A stretch of DNA of 64,000 nt from NCBI RefSeq assembly GCF_001941865.1, contig NZ_CP016162.1:2728001-2792000 (forward strand), written 5' to 3'. The translations under genes and the position numbers were made by a program. Positions 50,465 through 58,229 of this stretch are shown piece by piece (position 1 is the stretch's first letter; every line of letters begins with the position of its first letter). This DNA is from Pseudomonas alcaliphila JAB1 (GTDB lineage: Bacteria; Pseudomonadota; Gammaproteobacteria; Pseudomonadales; Pseudomonadaceae). Under the pieces are notes generated by a model. The model searched no databases, was not told where the DNA came from, and worked only from the letters and a program-made list of their open reading frames with translations.

Positions 50465-50665
50465 CTAGGGAGCCTGTTCGCGCTCACGCTCCATGCGCTC
50501 GCCGCAATCGCAGCCTGGGCTGTGGCACGGGACCATGCCCTTGGGATGACGCTGCATGCAGGCTTCGCAGCAGTAGAGCAGATCATCCCCCGCAACTTCG
50601 TGCACCCACTCACGAGACTCGACCGGGCAATCGCAATGCGGGCAGGCGCAGGTTCGTGCATTCAT
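50465..50665 (-). CDS. Bacterial metallothionein (BmtA/SmtA-like)
   Basis: 66 residues with nine cysteines and several histidines in the metallothionein layout: CACPHCDCPV, YCCEACMQRHPKG, CHSPGCDCG. It binds Zn, Cd or Cu in the cytosol. Some Pseudomonas homologues carry a C-terminal ETFPASDP tail; here the tail is an Arg/Glu-rich stub instead, and that motif sits on the protein encoded at 51157-51501. Start overlaps the upstream stop as ATGA, so the two are coupled. Confidence 0.85.
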   Translation of the reverse strand: MNARTCACPHCDCPVESREWVHEVAGDDLLYCCEACMQRHPKGMVPCHSPGCDCGERMEREREQAP

Positions 50666-51084
50666 GGCTTGCGCTCCTCGTCGGTGGGTACCACTTCATC
50701 GGTCCAGGGCTTGCCGTCGAGGGGGGCCGAGCGCGCCAGCTCCGCTTCGTCGAGGCCAACGCCACCACCGACCTGCGTTTCGTCGACCACGCTCAGCTCC
50801 TCATCGTTGGCACCATCGCCACCACGTTCGAGTGGCGAGCGTGCACCGCTGTCATCGATCAGGGTGTCCGGACTCAGATCGTCGAGGTTGACGTTGTCCT
50901 CGTGCTCGCTTTCGCCGAGCGTCGCGGCACCGGTCAGGCCGATTTCGTCCTCTGGGTTGGACGAGGGTCGCGCGGTCGGCTGCAAGGTGGGATCGCCGGT
51001 GCCGAGACTGTCTTCCTCATCGCTGAAGTCCAGCGCCTGTTCATCGATTCGCTCCGGGGTGGGACCTGGAATTGTGTCTTTCAT
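50662..51084 (-). CDS. Acidic, probably disordered protein of the metallothionein operon
   Basis: 140 residues, rich in Asp, Glu, Gly, Ser and Pro with very few aromatic residues (SDEEDSLGTGDP, SESEHEDNV-like stretches, VVPTDEERKP end). Expected to be unfolded and hydrophilic, like desiccation-tolerance or stress proteins. No family recognised. GGAGGCATCTC precedes the ATG, and the stop overlaps metallothionein. Confidence 0.65.
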   Translation of the reverse strand: MKDTIPGPTPERIDEQALDFSDEEDSLGTGDPTLQPTARPSSNPEDEIGLTGAATLGESEHEDNVNLDDLSPDTLIDDSGARSPLERGGDGANDEELSVVDETQVGGGVGLDEAELARSAPLDGKPWTDEVVPTDEERKP

Positions 51085-51156
51085 GAGATGCCTCCTTCGA
51101 ACGACATGGGCCGCGCATGGCGACGGCGCAGATGCGCCATCGTCCGTACGCTCGGT

Positions 51157-51501
51157 TCAAGGCGAAATCGGGTCGCTGGCAGGAAAGGTTTCCTCCACCG
51201 CATGATCCAGCCGGTTTTCCTGGCGCCCTTTCACCCGTTCCATCTCCTTCTGCAGTTTCGGTAATGCCGCGCGTAGATCGGCCACGCATTCCCGCAAGCA
51301 TTCGAGTTCGCTCTTGGGGTCGCTGATCATTCCCTTGACCACGCAGTGTCCGCTGATCCCGCGCTGCAGCAGCGCGGCGCCGCCAAGGGCCTTGAGCACA
51401 CCTGAGGTGCCGCCCTGGCAAACCCCGGCGACGATGGCGGTGGCGCCGGTGGCGAGTGATACGGCACGTTCCAGACGATGAACGTTATGGGTCAGTGACA
51501 T
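51157..51501 (-). CDS. Small membrane protein with DUF2892-like core and ETFPASDP tail
   Basis: 114 residues. RLERAVSLATGATAIVAGVC then ALGGAALLQRGISGHC resembles the DUF2892 (YgaP) inner-membrane hairpin. After a coiled-coil-like stretch (SELECLRECVADLRAALPKL) it ends in DHAVEETFPASDPISP, a C-terminal tag I know from several unrelated Pseudomonas stress proteins including metallothionein. ATG 51501 is chosen over 51576; AAGGAGAAACGCC precedes it. Confidence 0.75.
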   Translation of the reverse strand: MSLTHNVHRLERAVSLATGATAIVAGVCQGGTSGVLKALGGAALLQRGISGHCVVKGMISDPKSELECLRECVADLRAALPKLQKEMERVKGRQENRLDHAVEETFPASDPISP

Positions 51502-51553
51502 GGCGTTTCTCCTTAGCGTTGGATGACGCAGCCAATTGCGGCTCACGTGAGGT

Positions 51554-51582
51554 TTAGAAAGGCAGGTGCACGGCAAAGGTTC
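51554..51582 (-). promoter_or_regulatory. Possible AlgU/ECF-like promoter for 51157-51501
   Basis: Minus strand: GAACCT (51582-51577), 17-base spacer, TTCTAA (51559-51554); the TCTAA alignment needs 18 bases. Extended as AAATAGCCTGAAC. It overlaps the last codons of the YbdK gene. Confidence 0.4.
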
Positions 51583-52717
51583 AGGCTATTTGCCGAATGT
51601 CCTGCAGGGCGGTCTGCTGCATCAGCCTGTCGACCACATCGAACAGGGCTGCGCGATGATCGGCGCCGCCGCTGCGGGCGCGGCGGTAGGTCATGAGCTG
51701 GTTTTCGGCACTGCCGCCAACCCGCGCCAGCTTGCGTGCGTGGGTCATGATCCAGCGTTCGTCAGGCGCAATCTGCTCGCCGATGCAGGCCAGCACTTCG
51801 TCCAGCCAGGCGGCGAATGGCAAGGTGCTCTGGCTACGCGGCTCGATGAACAGCCCACGCAGGCCGCGGCGCTTGGCGCGCCAGCGGTTTTCCAGAGTGA
51901 GGATGCGGGTCAGCGGATCATCGAACCAGTCATGGTGAGGCGCGTTCAATGCATGGCCGAGCATGGCGCGAAACAACCCGGCGATGCACAGGGCATCGTC
52001 CAGACGCGGGCAGGCATCGGCGATGCGCAGCTCCAGGGTGGGGAAACGCAATGACGGGCGGATGTTCCACCACAGATTGACGGCCGAGCCGATGCAGTCG
52101 GTATCGGTCATTACCTTCAGGTAGCGCTGGTACTCGGCGTCATCACGAAAGTGATCGGGGATGCCCATGCGCGGCCACTCATCGCAGACCGCCTGGCGAT
52201 AGCTCATCAAACCGCAGGGCCGACCATCCCAGAACGGCGAGGACGCGCTCAGACCCAGCAATAACGGCAGCCAGGGCGTCAGCCGGTTCATCAGGCGAAT
52301 GCGATCGACGCCCTCGGGCACGCCGACATGCACATGCAGACCGGCCAGCACGCTGCGGCTGGCGACGATCCGGTAGTCGTCGAAGATCGCCCGGTAGCGC
52401 GCCATGTTGGTCGCCTGCACGCTACGCCACTGACCCAGCGGATGGGTGCCGGCAGCGAGGATGCCGCAGCCCAACTCGCTGGCCAGGTCGGCCATGGTCG
52501 TACGCGCCTGGCCAAGACAGTCGCGCGCCTCGTCGAGACTGTTCAACACCGGCGTGACCACTTCGAACTGTGCGGCGAACATCTCTCGCGTCACCCGCTG
52601 GCCCAGCGCGCGACGACTGGATATGGCAAAGGCCTCGACCCCACGCTGCGCCACGCAGCGGCTGGCCAGGTCAGTCAGAAAGTACTCTTCCTCGATGCCG
52701 AACGTGCTCGCTGCCAT
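51581..52717 (-). CDS. ybdK: YbdK-type carboxylate-amine ligase (glutamate-cysteine ligase 2 family)
   Basis: 378 residues. N-terminal FGIEEEYFLTD is the GCS2 signature with metal-binding glutamates, followed by CGILAAGTHPLGQW and HVHVGVPEGVDRIRLMNRL. YbdK proteins show weak glutamate-cysteine ligase activity; the natural substrate is unknown. Its own ECF-like promoter lies 26 bases upstream, so the -10 is very close to the start and the leader is short. Confidence 0.9.
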   Translation of the reverse strand: MAASTFGIEEEYFLTDLASRCVAQRGVEAFAISSRRALGQRVTREMFAAQFEVVTPVLNSLDEARDCLGQARTTMADLASELGCGILAAGTHPLGQWRSVQATNMARYRAIFDDYRIVASRSVLAGLHVHVGVPEGVDRIRLMNRLTPWLPLLLGLSASSPFWDGRPCGLMSYRQAVCDEWPRMGIPDHFRDDAEYQRYLKVMTDTDCIGSAVNLWWNIRPSLRFPTLELRIADACPRLDDALCIAGLFRAMLGHALNAPHHDWFDDPLTRILTLENRWRAKRRGLRGLFIEPRSQSTLPFAAWLDEVLACIGEQIAPDERWIMTHARKLARVGGSAENQLMTYRRARSGGADHRAALFDVVDRLMQQTALQDIRQIA

Positions 52718-52743
52718 GACTCACCTGCTCCCGTGGTTCCTGT

Positions 52744-52772
52744 AGTTGAGGGCATCCGGCAGGCGTGAGTTC
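52744..52772 (-). promoter_or_regulatory. AlgU/ECF-like promoter for ybdK
   Basis: Minus strand: GAACTC (52772-52767), 17-base spacer, TCAACT (52749-52744). Preceded by AAAGAGGT rather than the A-run/CCTG form. Confidence 0.45.
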
Positions 52773-52812
52773 AACCTCTTTGCTCACCCGTTGGGCGGCG
52801 AAAATTCAGTGG

Positions 52813-52841
52813 GAATCTTTGTTCGGATCGGCCGCTCCTAT
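52813..52841 (+). promoter_or_regulatory. ECF-like promoter for the haem-oxygenase-like gene
   Basis: GAATCT (52813-52818), 17-base spacer, TCCTAT (52836-52841), 48 bases before the ATG. Divergent from 52744-52772 with 40 bases between the -35 elements. Confidence 0.4.
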
Positions 52842-52889
52842 GCAACACATCGCCTTCTTATAGATGGACTTATTCAGGAGATCTGCCCC

Positions 52890-54281
52890 ATGTCGATTGC
52901 CAGTTTCATCGACAGCCCCGGCGCCCAGCGCATTTCGTTCGCGCCCCTTTCAGGGCCTTTTCAGAGTCTTTATCAGCAACTGCTGGCTGAGCCCGAACCG
53001 GGCCACCCGCAGGCACGTGAGTTTCTGCTGGAGTGCTTGCAGGAGGTGGCGGAGCTACCCTGCGAACTGCCGCAAAGCCCCTATGAACTGGTGGCCTGGT
53101 CGCAACATCAGCACCAGCGTGTGACAGCGGACTACGCCGACTATCTCGCGGGACGACGCGCAGGTGAAGGCCGGCGTTATTTCCCGCGCAAGGCCGATGC
53201 CCTGCACTTTGTGCGCGCCGTGGCACCGACGAAGCTGGTCGACGGCGCCTGGCTGTACGGTGTTCTGCCCCACTGGCGCGACTATCGCGTGTATCCGCTG
53301 GTGCGCACCTACCTGGAAGAGCTTGGCGACGGAGTCGCGGCGCAGAATCACGTGTTGCTCTACCAGCGCCTGCTGGCCAGCCAAGGCTGTGAGGATGCCC
53401 TCGAACTGGATGATGAGTTGTATCGCCAGGGCGCCATCCAGCTGGCGCTGGGCCTGCTGGCCGACGAGTTCCTGCCCGAAGTGATCGGCTACAACCTCGG
53501 CTATGAACAATTGCCGCTGCACCTGCTGATCAGTGCCTTCGAGCTGAACGAGCTGGACATCGACCCCTACTACTTCCAACTGCACGTGACCATCGATAAC
53601 GGCTCCAGCGGTCACGCCGCCAAGGCCGTTCAGAGTGTGCTGACCAATCTGCCGCGTGTCGGCGACGCCCAGGCGTTCTACCAGCGCGTGCTGCGCGGCT
53701 ACATGCTCAATGAGCTGGGTGTGGGCTCGACGGCCGTGATCGACAGCTTCGATCTGCAGCAGCAGTTGCTGCAGATGTTCGAGCAAAAGCGCGCGGTCGC
53801 CAGCCAGGTGCATTCCGACTACTGCCGTATCGAAGGACGCACGGTCAATCAATGGCTGGGCAGCTCCGGCAGCGTGGCGAACTTTCTCCAAGCACTGCAG
53901 AACAGCGGTTGGATACGGCGCGACACGGACCCGGCCTGCAGCCGCTTCTGGCGCCTGATCCAGGGGCCAGGAGCCGCCATGTTCGGTGTGTTCAGCCCCT
54001 ATGAGCGCCAGCTGCTGCATGACTGGATTGCCGGTAGCTGGCAGCCGGAGGCGCCGGCGAAACCCTTCCGTCCGCGGCGCAAGCCTCAGGCCGCACTCGC
54101 GCTGGCGGGCAGCGCGCAGCATGGCGAGCTGGACCGCGAGCGCCGCGAGTTGATCCAGGAGCTGCAAGGCATGGACGCCTATCGCCGCGAATCTCGCCTG
54201 ATCGGCCTGCAGGCGCCAGCGCAGCATTGGTCCAGCGCCGGCCTGGCAGCCACCCGTACTTTCGCGGCGCTGATCCAGTAG
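52890..54281 (+). CDS. Iron-containing redox enzyme family protein (haem-oxygenase-like fold)
   Basis: 463 residues. The central region (ELYRQGAIQLALGLLADEFL, PEVIGYNLGYEQLPLHLLIS, ELDIDPYYFQLHVTIDNGSS then GHAAKAV) carries the Glu and His pattern of haem-oxygenase-like di-iron proteins, a group that oxidises amino-acid-derived and lipid-like substrates. The last 90 residues are a basic, low-complexity extension. Substrate unknown. SD CAGGAGATCTGCCCC supports ATG 52890 over the longer frame. The methyltransferase follows by 24 bases. Confidence 0.75.
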   Translation: MSIASFIDSPGAQRISFAPLSGPFQSLYQQLLAEPEPGHPQAREFLLECLQEVAELPCELPQSPYELVAWSQHQHQRVTADYADYLAGRRAGEGRRYFPRKADALHFVRAVAPTKLVDGAWLYGVLPHWRDYRVYPLVRTYLEELGDGVAAQNHVLLYQRLLASQGCEDALELDDELYRQGAIQLALGLLADEFLPEVIGYNLGYEQLPLHLLISAFELNELDIDPYYFQLHVTIDNGSSGHAAKAVQSVLTNLPRVGDAQAFYQRVLRGYMLNELGVGSTAVIDSFDLQQQLLQMFEQKRAVASQVHSDYCRIEGRTVNQWLGSSGSVANFLQALQNSGWIRRDTDPACSRFWRLIQGPGAAMFGVFSPYERQLLHDWIAGSWQPEAPAKPFRPRRKPQAALALAGSAQHGELDRERRELIQELQGMDAYRRESRLIGLQAPAQHWSSAGLAATRTFAALIQ

Positions 54282-54305
54282 CCGCCCTGCCCCTGGAATC
54301 CACTC

Positions 54306-55274
54306 ATGCTCGAACCCACCTTCAACGCCCCCCAGAGTCTCGCCCTGCTGCGCCTGGGCACGCTTTTACGTGCCCGCGGTTATCGCTTCGTCACCCCCAC
54401 ACCACTCACCCATCAGCGCGTCAACCAGCGTCCGGGCAATGCCCTGGCCAGGGACTTGCGCGACGTCTTCGGTTGGAGCCGACCCTTCGCTGAAGGCACG
54501 CTGGACGAGGAAATCCTCGACAGCATGCGTGAGGCCGAGGTGCTGCAGCCTCACGCGCAAGGCTGGATCAGCCAGGTGCGCTGGTCGACCCTGGGCGACG
54601 GGCTCTATGTGCACTCGCGTTTTCCCACGGAGGAAAGCGACGCAGTGTTCTTCGGCCCCGATACCTACCGTTTCACCCGCCTGCTGCGCAATTACCTGGC
54701 GCACACCAACCAGCCGCTGCGGCGCATCGCCGATATCGGCTGCGGCGCCGGCCCTGGCGCTATCACAGCGGCGCAGCTACGCCCGGGGGCAGAAGTCATG
54801 GCGCTGGATATCAACCCCAGGGCGCTGGCCCTGACCGCAGTGAATGCGCGCCTGGCGGGCATCTATAACCTGCGCGTGCAGAGCAGCGACCTGCTTCGGG
54901 ATGTGGACGGGCAGTTCGACATGATCATCGCCAACCCGCCCTATATGCTCGATCCGCAACAGCGTACCTATCGCCACGGCGGCGGCAAGCATGGCGCCGG
55001 ACTGTCCCTGGCGATCTTCGATACGGCAATGCAAAGACTCGCGCCTGGCGGCACGCTGTTGCTCTATACCGGGGTGGCGATCGTTGACGGTGAAGATCCT
55101 TTGCTCAATGCCATTCGCCTGTCGCTGGGCGATACGGGTTGGAACTGGGACTACCAAGAAATCGATCCGGATGTGTTCGGTGAGGAGCTGGAGAAACCGC
55201 AGTACGATCAGGCCGAGCGGATCGCCTGCGTGGCGTTGCGCCTGAGCTATCAGCCCAATCTGCGCCAGCGCTAG
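54306..55274 (+). CDS. Class I SAM-dependent methyltransferase (PrmC/RsmC-like)
   Basis: 322 residues. The Rossmann methyltransferase core starts near residue 137 with RIADIGCGAGPGAITAA, then VMALDINPRALALTAVNA, and the NPPY motif in MIIANPPYMLD near residue 215, which marks enzymes that modify planar N atoms such as glutamine amides or nucleobases. The N-terminal 130 residues are a separate substrate-recognition domain. Co-transcribed with the haem-oxygenase-like gene. The stop TAG coincides with the end of a repeat element. Confidence 0.85.
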   Translation: MLEPTFNAPQSLALLRLGTLLRARGYRFVTPTPLTHQRVNQRPGNALARDLRDVFGWSRPFAEGTLDEEILDSMREAEVLQPHAQGWISQVRWSTLGDGLYVHSRFPTEESDAVFFGPDTYRFTRLLRNYLAHTNQPLRRIADIGCGAGPGAITAAQLRPGAEVMALDINPRALALTAVNARLAGIYNLRVQSSDLLRDVDGQFDMIIANPPYMLDPQQRTYRHGGGKHGAGLSLAIFDTAMQRLAPGGTLLLYTGVAIVDGEDPLLNAIRLSLGDTGWNWDYQEIDPDVFGEELEKPQYDQAERIACVALRLSYQPNLRQR

Positions 55275-55463
55275 CAGGCCGTTAAAAAATGTAGGCGAGG
55301 CAGGCAAGACAATACCGATGGCGGCCCCGCAAAAACAGCCGAAAAACGCTCGGAGTCGCGCTCGACTTTACGCGTTGTAAATGAGCATTTTGACTGGGCT
55401 CGCACGCGAGGCCGTTTTTAACGCAGTATTGCCAACGCAGGCAGTTCTTCAACGGCCTGCTAG
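55271..55463 (-). repeat. MITE-like dispersed repeat, copy B (inverted relative to copy A)
   Basis: Bounded by imperfect terminal inverted repeats CTAGCAGGCCGTT at 55271-55283 and, on the other strand, from 55463. The interior matches copy A (37276-37461) in several blocks, but the outer 20 bases differ between the copies. No coding capacity. It begins inside the stop codon of the methyltransferase gene and ends 40 bases before the stop of the hemerythrin gene. Confidence 0.65.
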
Positions 55464-55502
55464 ACCGATGCCCGCCTTGCGCAAGCACCGGCCCGGTGAT
55501 GC

Positions 55503-55973
55503 TCAGGCCGCCTTGGTCTGGGCATTGCTCTTGAGCGACTTGCGCAGCACTTCCATCGACTGCCCCAGTTCCTGCAGCTGACGTTTGCTCAGCAGCTTGC
55601 TGGCCTGGGGGAACATGTCGCGTTCCTCTTCCTCGATGTGGTGCTCCAGCAGCTCCTTGAGCACCTTGACTCTGCCTGCGAACTCGAGGGTGGATGGCGA
55701 GGTTTTCTTGATGTCGGGCAATACCAGCGCTTCTACGGCGCGGTGCTCTTCCTTCGCCTCGATGGCGAGTACGGCGTCGTCCTTGCTGCCGGCACGCCTG
55801 AAGGCCGGATAGAAAATCTGCTCTTCAAGCTCGGTGTGAATCTTCAATTCCTGCTCGATCTTGAGCAGCAGTTTCTTGCGCGTCTGCACCGCGCGCTCGG
55901 TGGTGTCCTCGAGCTTGCTCAGCAGCTCCTTTACGGTTTCGTGATCCTTTTTCAGCAGTTCGATGGCATTCAT
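55503..55973 (-). CDS. Hemerythrin HHE-domain protein
   Basis: 156 residues. HHE ligands: H11 in LKKDHETVKELL, IHTELEEQIFYPAF, KEEHRAVEAL and LEHHIEEEERDMFPQ. A di-iron, oxygen- or NO-binding four-helix bundle; cytosolic stand-alone forms relate to oxidative and nitrosative stress. ATG 55973 has AGGAGAGCAAAACG. A perfect terminator-like hairpin lies 37 bases upstream with no room for a normal promoter after it, so expression may depend on read-through from the KGG gene. Confidence 0.9.
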   Translation of the reverse strand: MNAIELLKKDHETVKELLSKLEDTTERAVQTRKKLLLKIEQELKIHTELEEQIFYPAFRRAGSKDDAVLAIEAKEEHRAVEALVLPDIKKTSPSTLEFAGRVKVLKELLEHHIEEEERDMFPQASKLLSKRQLQELGQSMEVLRKSLKSNAQTKAA

Positions 55974-56009
55974 CGTTTTGCTCTCCTCAGGTCTACCAAT
56001 CACATCGGT

Positions 56010-56046
56010 AAAAATGCCAGGGCCCGCTTCTAGCGGGCCCTGGCAT
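56010..56046 (-). terminator. Strong intrinsic terminator between KGG gene and hemerythrin gene
   Basis: 15 bases at 56014-56028 pair perfectly with 56032-56046 around a 3-base loop, and read on the minus strand the stem is followed by TTTTT (56014-56010). It begins 6 bases after the KGG stop and ends 37 bases before the hemerythrin ATG. Confidence 0.88.
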
Positions 56047-56051
56047 GACGG

Positions 56052-56222
56052 TCACGACTCGCGACCGCTTTGGCTTTTCTGACCACCCTTGCGCCCGGCT
56101 TCGGACGCTCTCTGGCGGTCGTTGGCGAAGTTGCCGCCACTGTTGTGACCGCCTTTACGGCCGGCTTCCGAGGCCTTTTCACGATCGTTTGCGAAGTTAC
56201 CCGGATTTTTGTTGGTCGCCAT
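56052..56222 (-). CDS. KGG-repeat stress-induced protein (con-10/GsiB-like)
   Basis: 56 residues, made of two near-identical units, GNFANDREKASEAGRKGGHN and GNFANDRQRASEAGRKGGQK. This is the stress-induced bacterial acidophilic/KGG repeat found in hydrophilic desiccation proteins. SD AGGAGGTACCAGCA is strong. It probably belongs to the galU-SDR unit or its own promoter, and it ends at a strong terminator. Confidence 0.88.
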   Translation of the reverse strand: MATNKNPGNFANDREKASEAGRKGGHNSGGNFANDRQRASEAGRKGGQKSQSGRES

Positions 56223-56271
56223 TGCTGGTACCTCCTGATAGTTACTCGCGAGGCGTTATTGCCTCCACATA

Positions 56272-56301
56272 AGATGAGGCAGGCTCTGCTGCGAGTCGTT
56301 C
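56272..56301 (-). promoter_or_regulatory. Possible ECF-like promoter for the KGG gene
   Basis: Minus strand: GAACGA (56301-56296), 18-base spacer, TCATCT (56277-56272), extended as AAAAAAAGCCTGAAC. The spacer is one base longer than usual. Confidence 0.35.
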
Positions 56302-56314
56302 AGGCTTTTTTTCA

Positions 56315-57169
56315 TCAGCCGTTGACCACACTTCCGCCGTTGACATGCAGCATCTGCCCGGTGACGTAAGAGGCATCGTTGCTGGCCAGATAAACGAATG
56401 CCGGAGCGACCTCCGCAGGTTGTCCAGGCCGGCCCAGCGGTGTGTCCGCACCGAACGCGGAGACTTTCTCGGCGCTGAAGGTGGACGGGATCAGCGGCGT
56501 CCAGATCGGCCCAGGCGCGACGCCATTGACGCGAATGCCACGCGGCGCCAGGTTGATCGACAGCGAGCGGGTGAACGAGGTGATCGCGCCCTTGGTCGAG
56601 GAATAGTCGAGCAGCATCGGATTGCCCTTGTAGGCCGTCACCGAACTGGTGTTGATGATGCTCGCCCCCGGCTGCAGATGCTCCAGCGCGACCTTGGTCA
56701 GGTGGAACATGGCGAAGATGTTGGTGCGGAAGGTCTGCTCCCACTGCGCCTCGTCGAGTGCTTCGAGGTTGTGCTCGGGATGCTGTTCGCCGGCGTTGTT
56801 GATGAGGATATCGAGGCGTCCCCACTTGGCGATCACGGCATCGACCACGCACTGGCAGAAGCCGCCGTCGCCCACGTCACCGGCCAGGGCGATGGCTTCG
56901 CCGCCGTGGTGCGTTACCTCGTCGAGGGTTTTCTGCGCGTCTTCATCCTCGTTCAGGTAAACCAATGCAACCTTGGCGCCTTCCAGGGCGTAGTGCACGG
57001 CAACGGCGCGGCCGATACCACTGTCGCCGCCAGTGATGATCGCCACCTTGCCGGTCAGCTTGCCGGCCGCGCGGTAATCATCGGCAAGGTAGATCGGCTC
57101 AGGGTGCATGGCGTGTTCGACACCAGGTTGCCGTTGCTGATGCTGAGGCGGCAGGGTCTTGTCGTTCAT
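56315..57169 (-). CDS. SDR family oxidoreductase (general-stress type), second copy
   Basis: 284 residues, same architecture as 4792-5697: hydrophilic tail of about 38 residues, VAIITGGDSGIGRAVA, NNAGEQHPEHNL, catalytic YxxxK in DYSSTKGAITSF, and [11 protein letters not shown]. The shared PGPIWT and GRPGQPAE blocks show the two are paralogues. It follows galU by 25 bases, so the two are probably co-transcribed. Confidence 0.9.
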   Translation of the reverse strand: MNDKTLPPQHQQRQPGVEHAMHPEPIYLADDYRAAGKLTGKVAIITGGDSGIGRAVAVHYALEGAKVALVYLNEDEDAQKTLDEVTHHGGEAIALAGDVGDGGFCQCVVDAVIAKWGRLDILINNAGEQHPEHNLEALDEAQWEQTFRTNIFAMFHLTKVALEHLQPGASIINTSSVTAYKGNPMLLDYSSTKGAITSFTRSLSINLAPRGIRVNGVAPGPIWTPLIPSTFSAEKVSAFGADTPLGRPGQPAEVAPAFVYLASNDASYVTGQMLHVNGGSVVNG

Positions 57170-57194
57170 CTTTCACTCCTCCTTTCGCTGGTGT

Positions 57195-58061
57195 TCAGAC
57201 GGCCTTCAGCTGCGGGCTCGCAGTCATCACCGGATGAGTCTTGTGGCGATTCTCGAAGCAGAAGTTGGTGGCCTGCACGTAGCCTTCGGCCGAACCGCAA
57301 TCGAAGCGGCGACCCTTGAACTTGTAGGCCAGCACACAGCCCTGTTGGGCCTGCTTCATCAGCGCATCGGTGATCTGGATCTCGCCGCTCTTGCCCGGTT
57401 CGGTCTGCTCGATCAGCTCGAAGATATCCGGCGTGAGGATGTAGCGGCCGATGATCGCCAGGTTCGACGGCGCATCTTCGGGGTTGGGTTTTTCCACCAT
57501 CCGCTCGATGCGGAAGATGTCGTCGCGCAGCGCTTCGCCGGCGATCACGCCGTAGCGTGAAACCTCCTCCATCGGCACTTCCTGGATGGCGACGATGGAG
57601 CAGCGGAACTGTTCGTAGAGTTTGACCATCTGGGCCAGCACGCCGTCGCCTTCCAGGTTCAGGCACAGGTCATCGGCCAGCACCACGGCGAACGCCTCGT
57701 CGCCGATCAACGAGCGGCCGGTGAGGATGGCGTGACCGAGGCCTTTCATCTCGATCTGGCGGGTATAGGAGAAGGTGCACTGATCGATCAGGTGGCGTAC
57801 ACCACTCAAGGATTTTTCCTTGCCGGTGTTGGAAATCTCGTGTTCCAGCTCGTAGCTGATGTCGAAGTGGTCTTCCAGCGAACGCTTGCCACGGCCGGTG
57901 ACGATGGCGATTTCATGCAGCCCGGCTTGCAGGGCTTCTTCGACGCCATACTGGATCAACGGGGTGTCGACCACCGGGAGCATTTCCTTGGGCATCGACT
58001 TGGTAGCGGGAAGAAAACGGGTGCCGTAACCGGCTGCGGGAAACAAACATTTCTTGATCAT
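57195..58061 (-). CDS. galU: UTP-glucose-1-phosphate uridylyltransferase, island copy
   Basis: 288 residues. FPAAGYGTRFLPATKSMPK is the nucleotide-binding loop, with LADDLCLNLEGD and VEKPNPEDAPSN further on. It makes UDP-glucose from UTP and glucose 1-phosphate. It is roughly 80% identical by eye to the second copy at 61254-62093; the main differences are at residues 80-92 and a longer C-terminus here. Grouped with stress genes and preceded by an ECF-like promoter, it is the likely supplier of UDP-glucose for the alpha-glucan pathway (inference). Confidence 0.93.
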   Translation of the reverse strand: MIKKCLFPAAGYGTRFLPATKSMPKEMLPVVDTPLIQYGVEEALQAGLHEIAIVTGRGKRSLEDHFDISYELEHEISNTGKEKSLSGVRHLIDQCTFSYTRQIEMKGLGHAILTGRSLIGDEAFAVVLADDLCLNLEGDGVLAQMVKLYEQFRCSIVAIQEVPMEEVSRYGVIAGEALRDDIFRIERMVEKPNPEDAPSNLAIIGRYILTPDIFELIEQTEPGKSGEIQITDALMKQAQQGCVLAYKFKGRRFDCGSAEGYVQATNFCFENRHKTHPVMTASPQLKAV

Positions 58062-58095
58062 GGGTTCTATACCAATTGAGTGACTCGGTAATAGA

Positions 58096-58124
58096 ACCTG
58101 ACCCGTTTAGAACCTTTACGGTTC
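58096..58124 (-). promoter_or_regulatory. AlgU/ECF-like promoter for the island galU
   Basis: Minus strand: GAACCG (58124-58119), 17-base spacer, TCAGGT (58101-58096). The second galU (61254-62093) has no such element. Confidence 0.45.
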
Positions 58125-58229
58125 AAGATATTTCAGCAGGCGCCGTTTCGCTGCTGCACTTTTGCGAAGTTCGGCACCTCTACCTCAGCACGTGGATGCC
58201 GAGGTGCCGCTGCAAGCAAGAGGCCGTCC

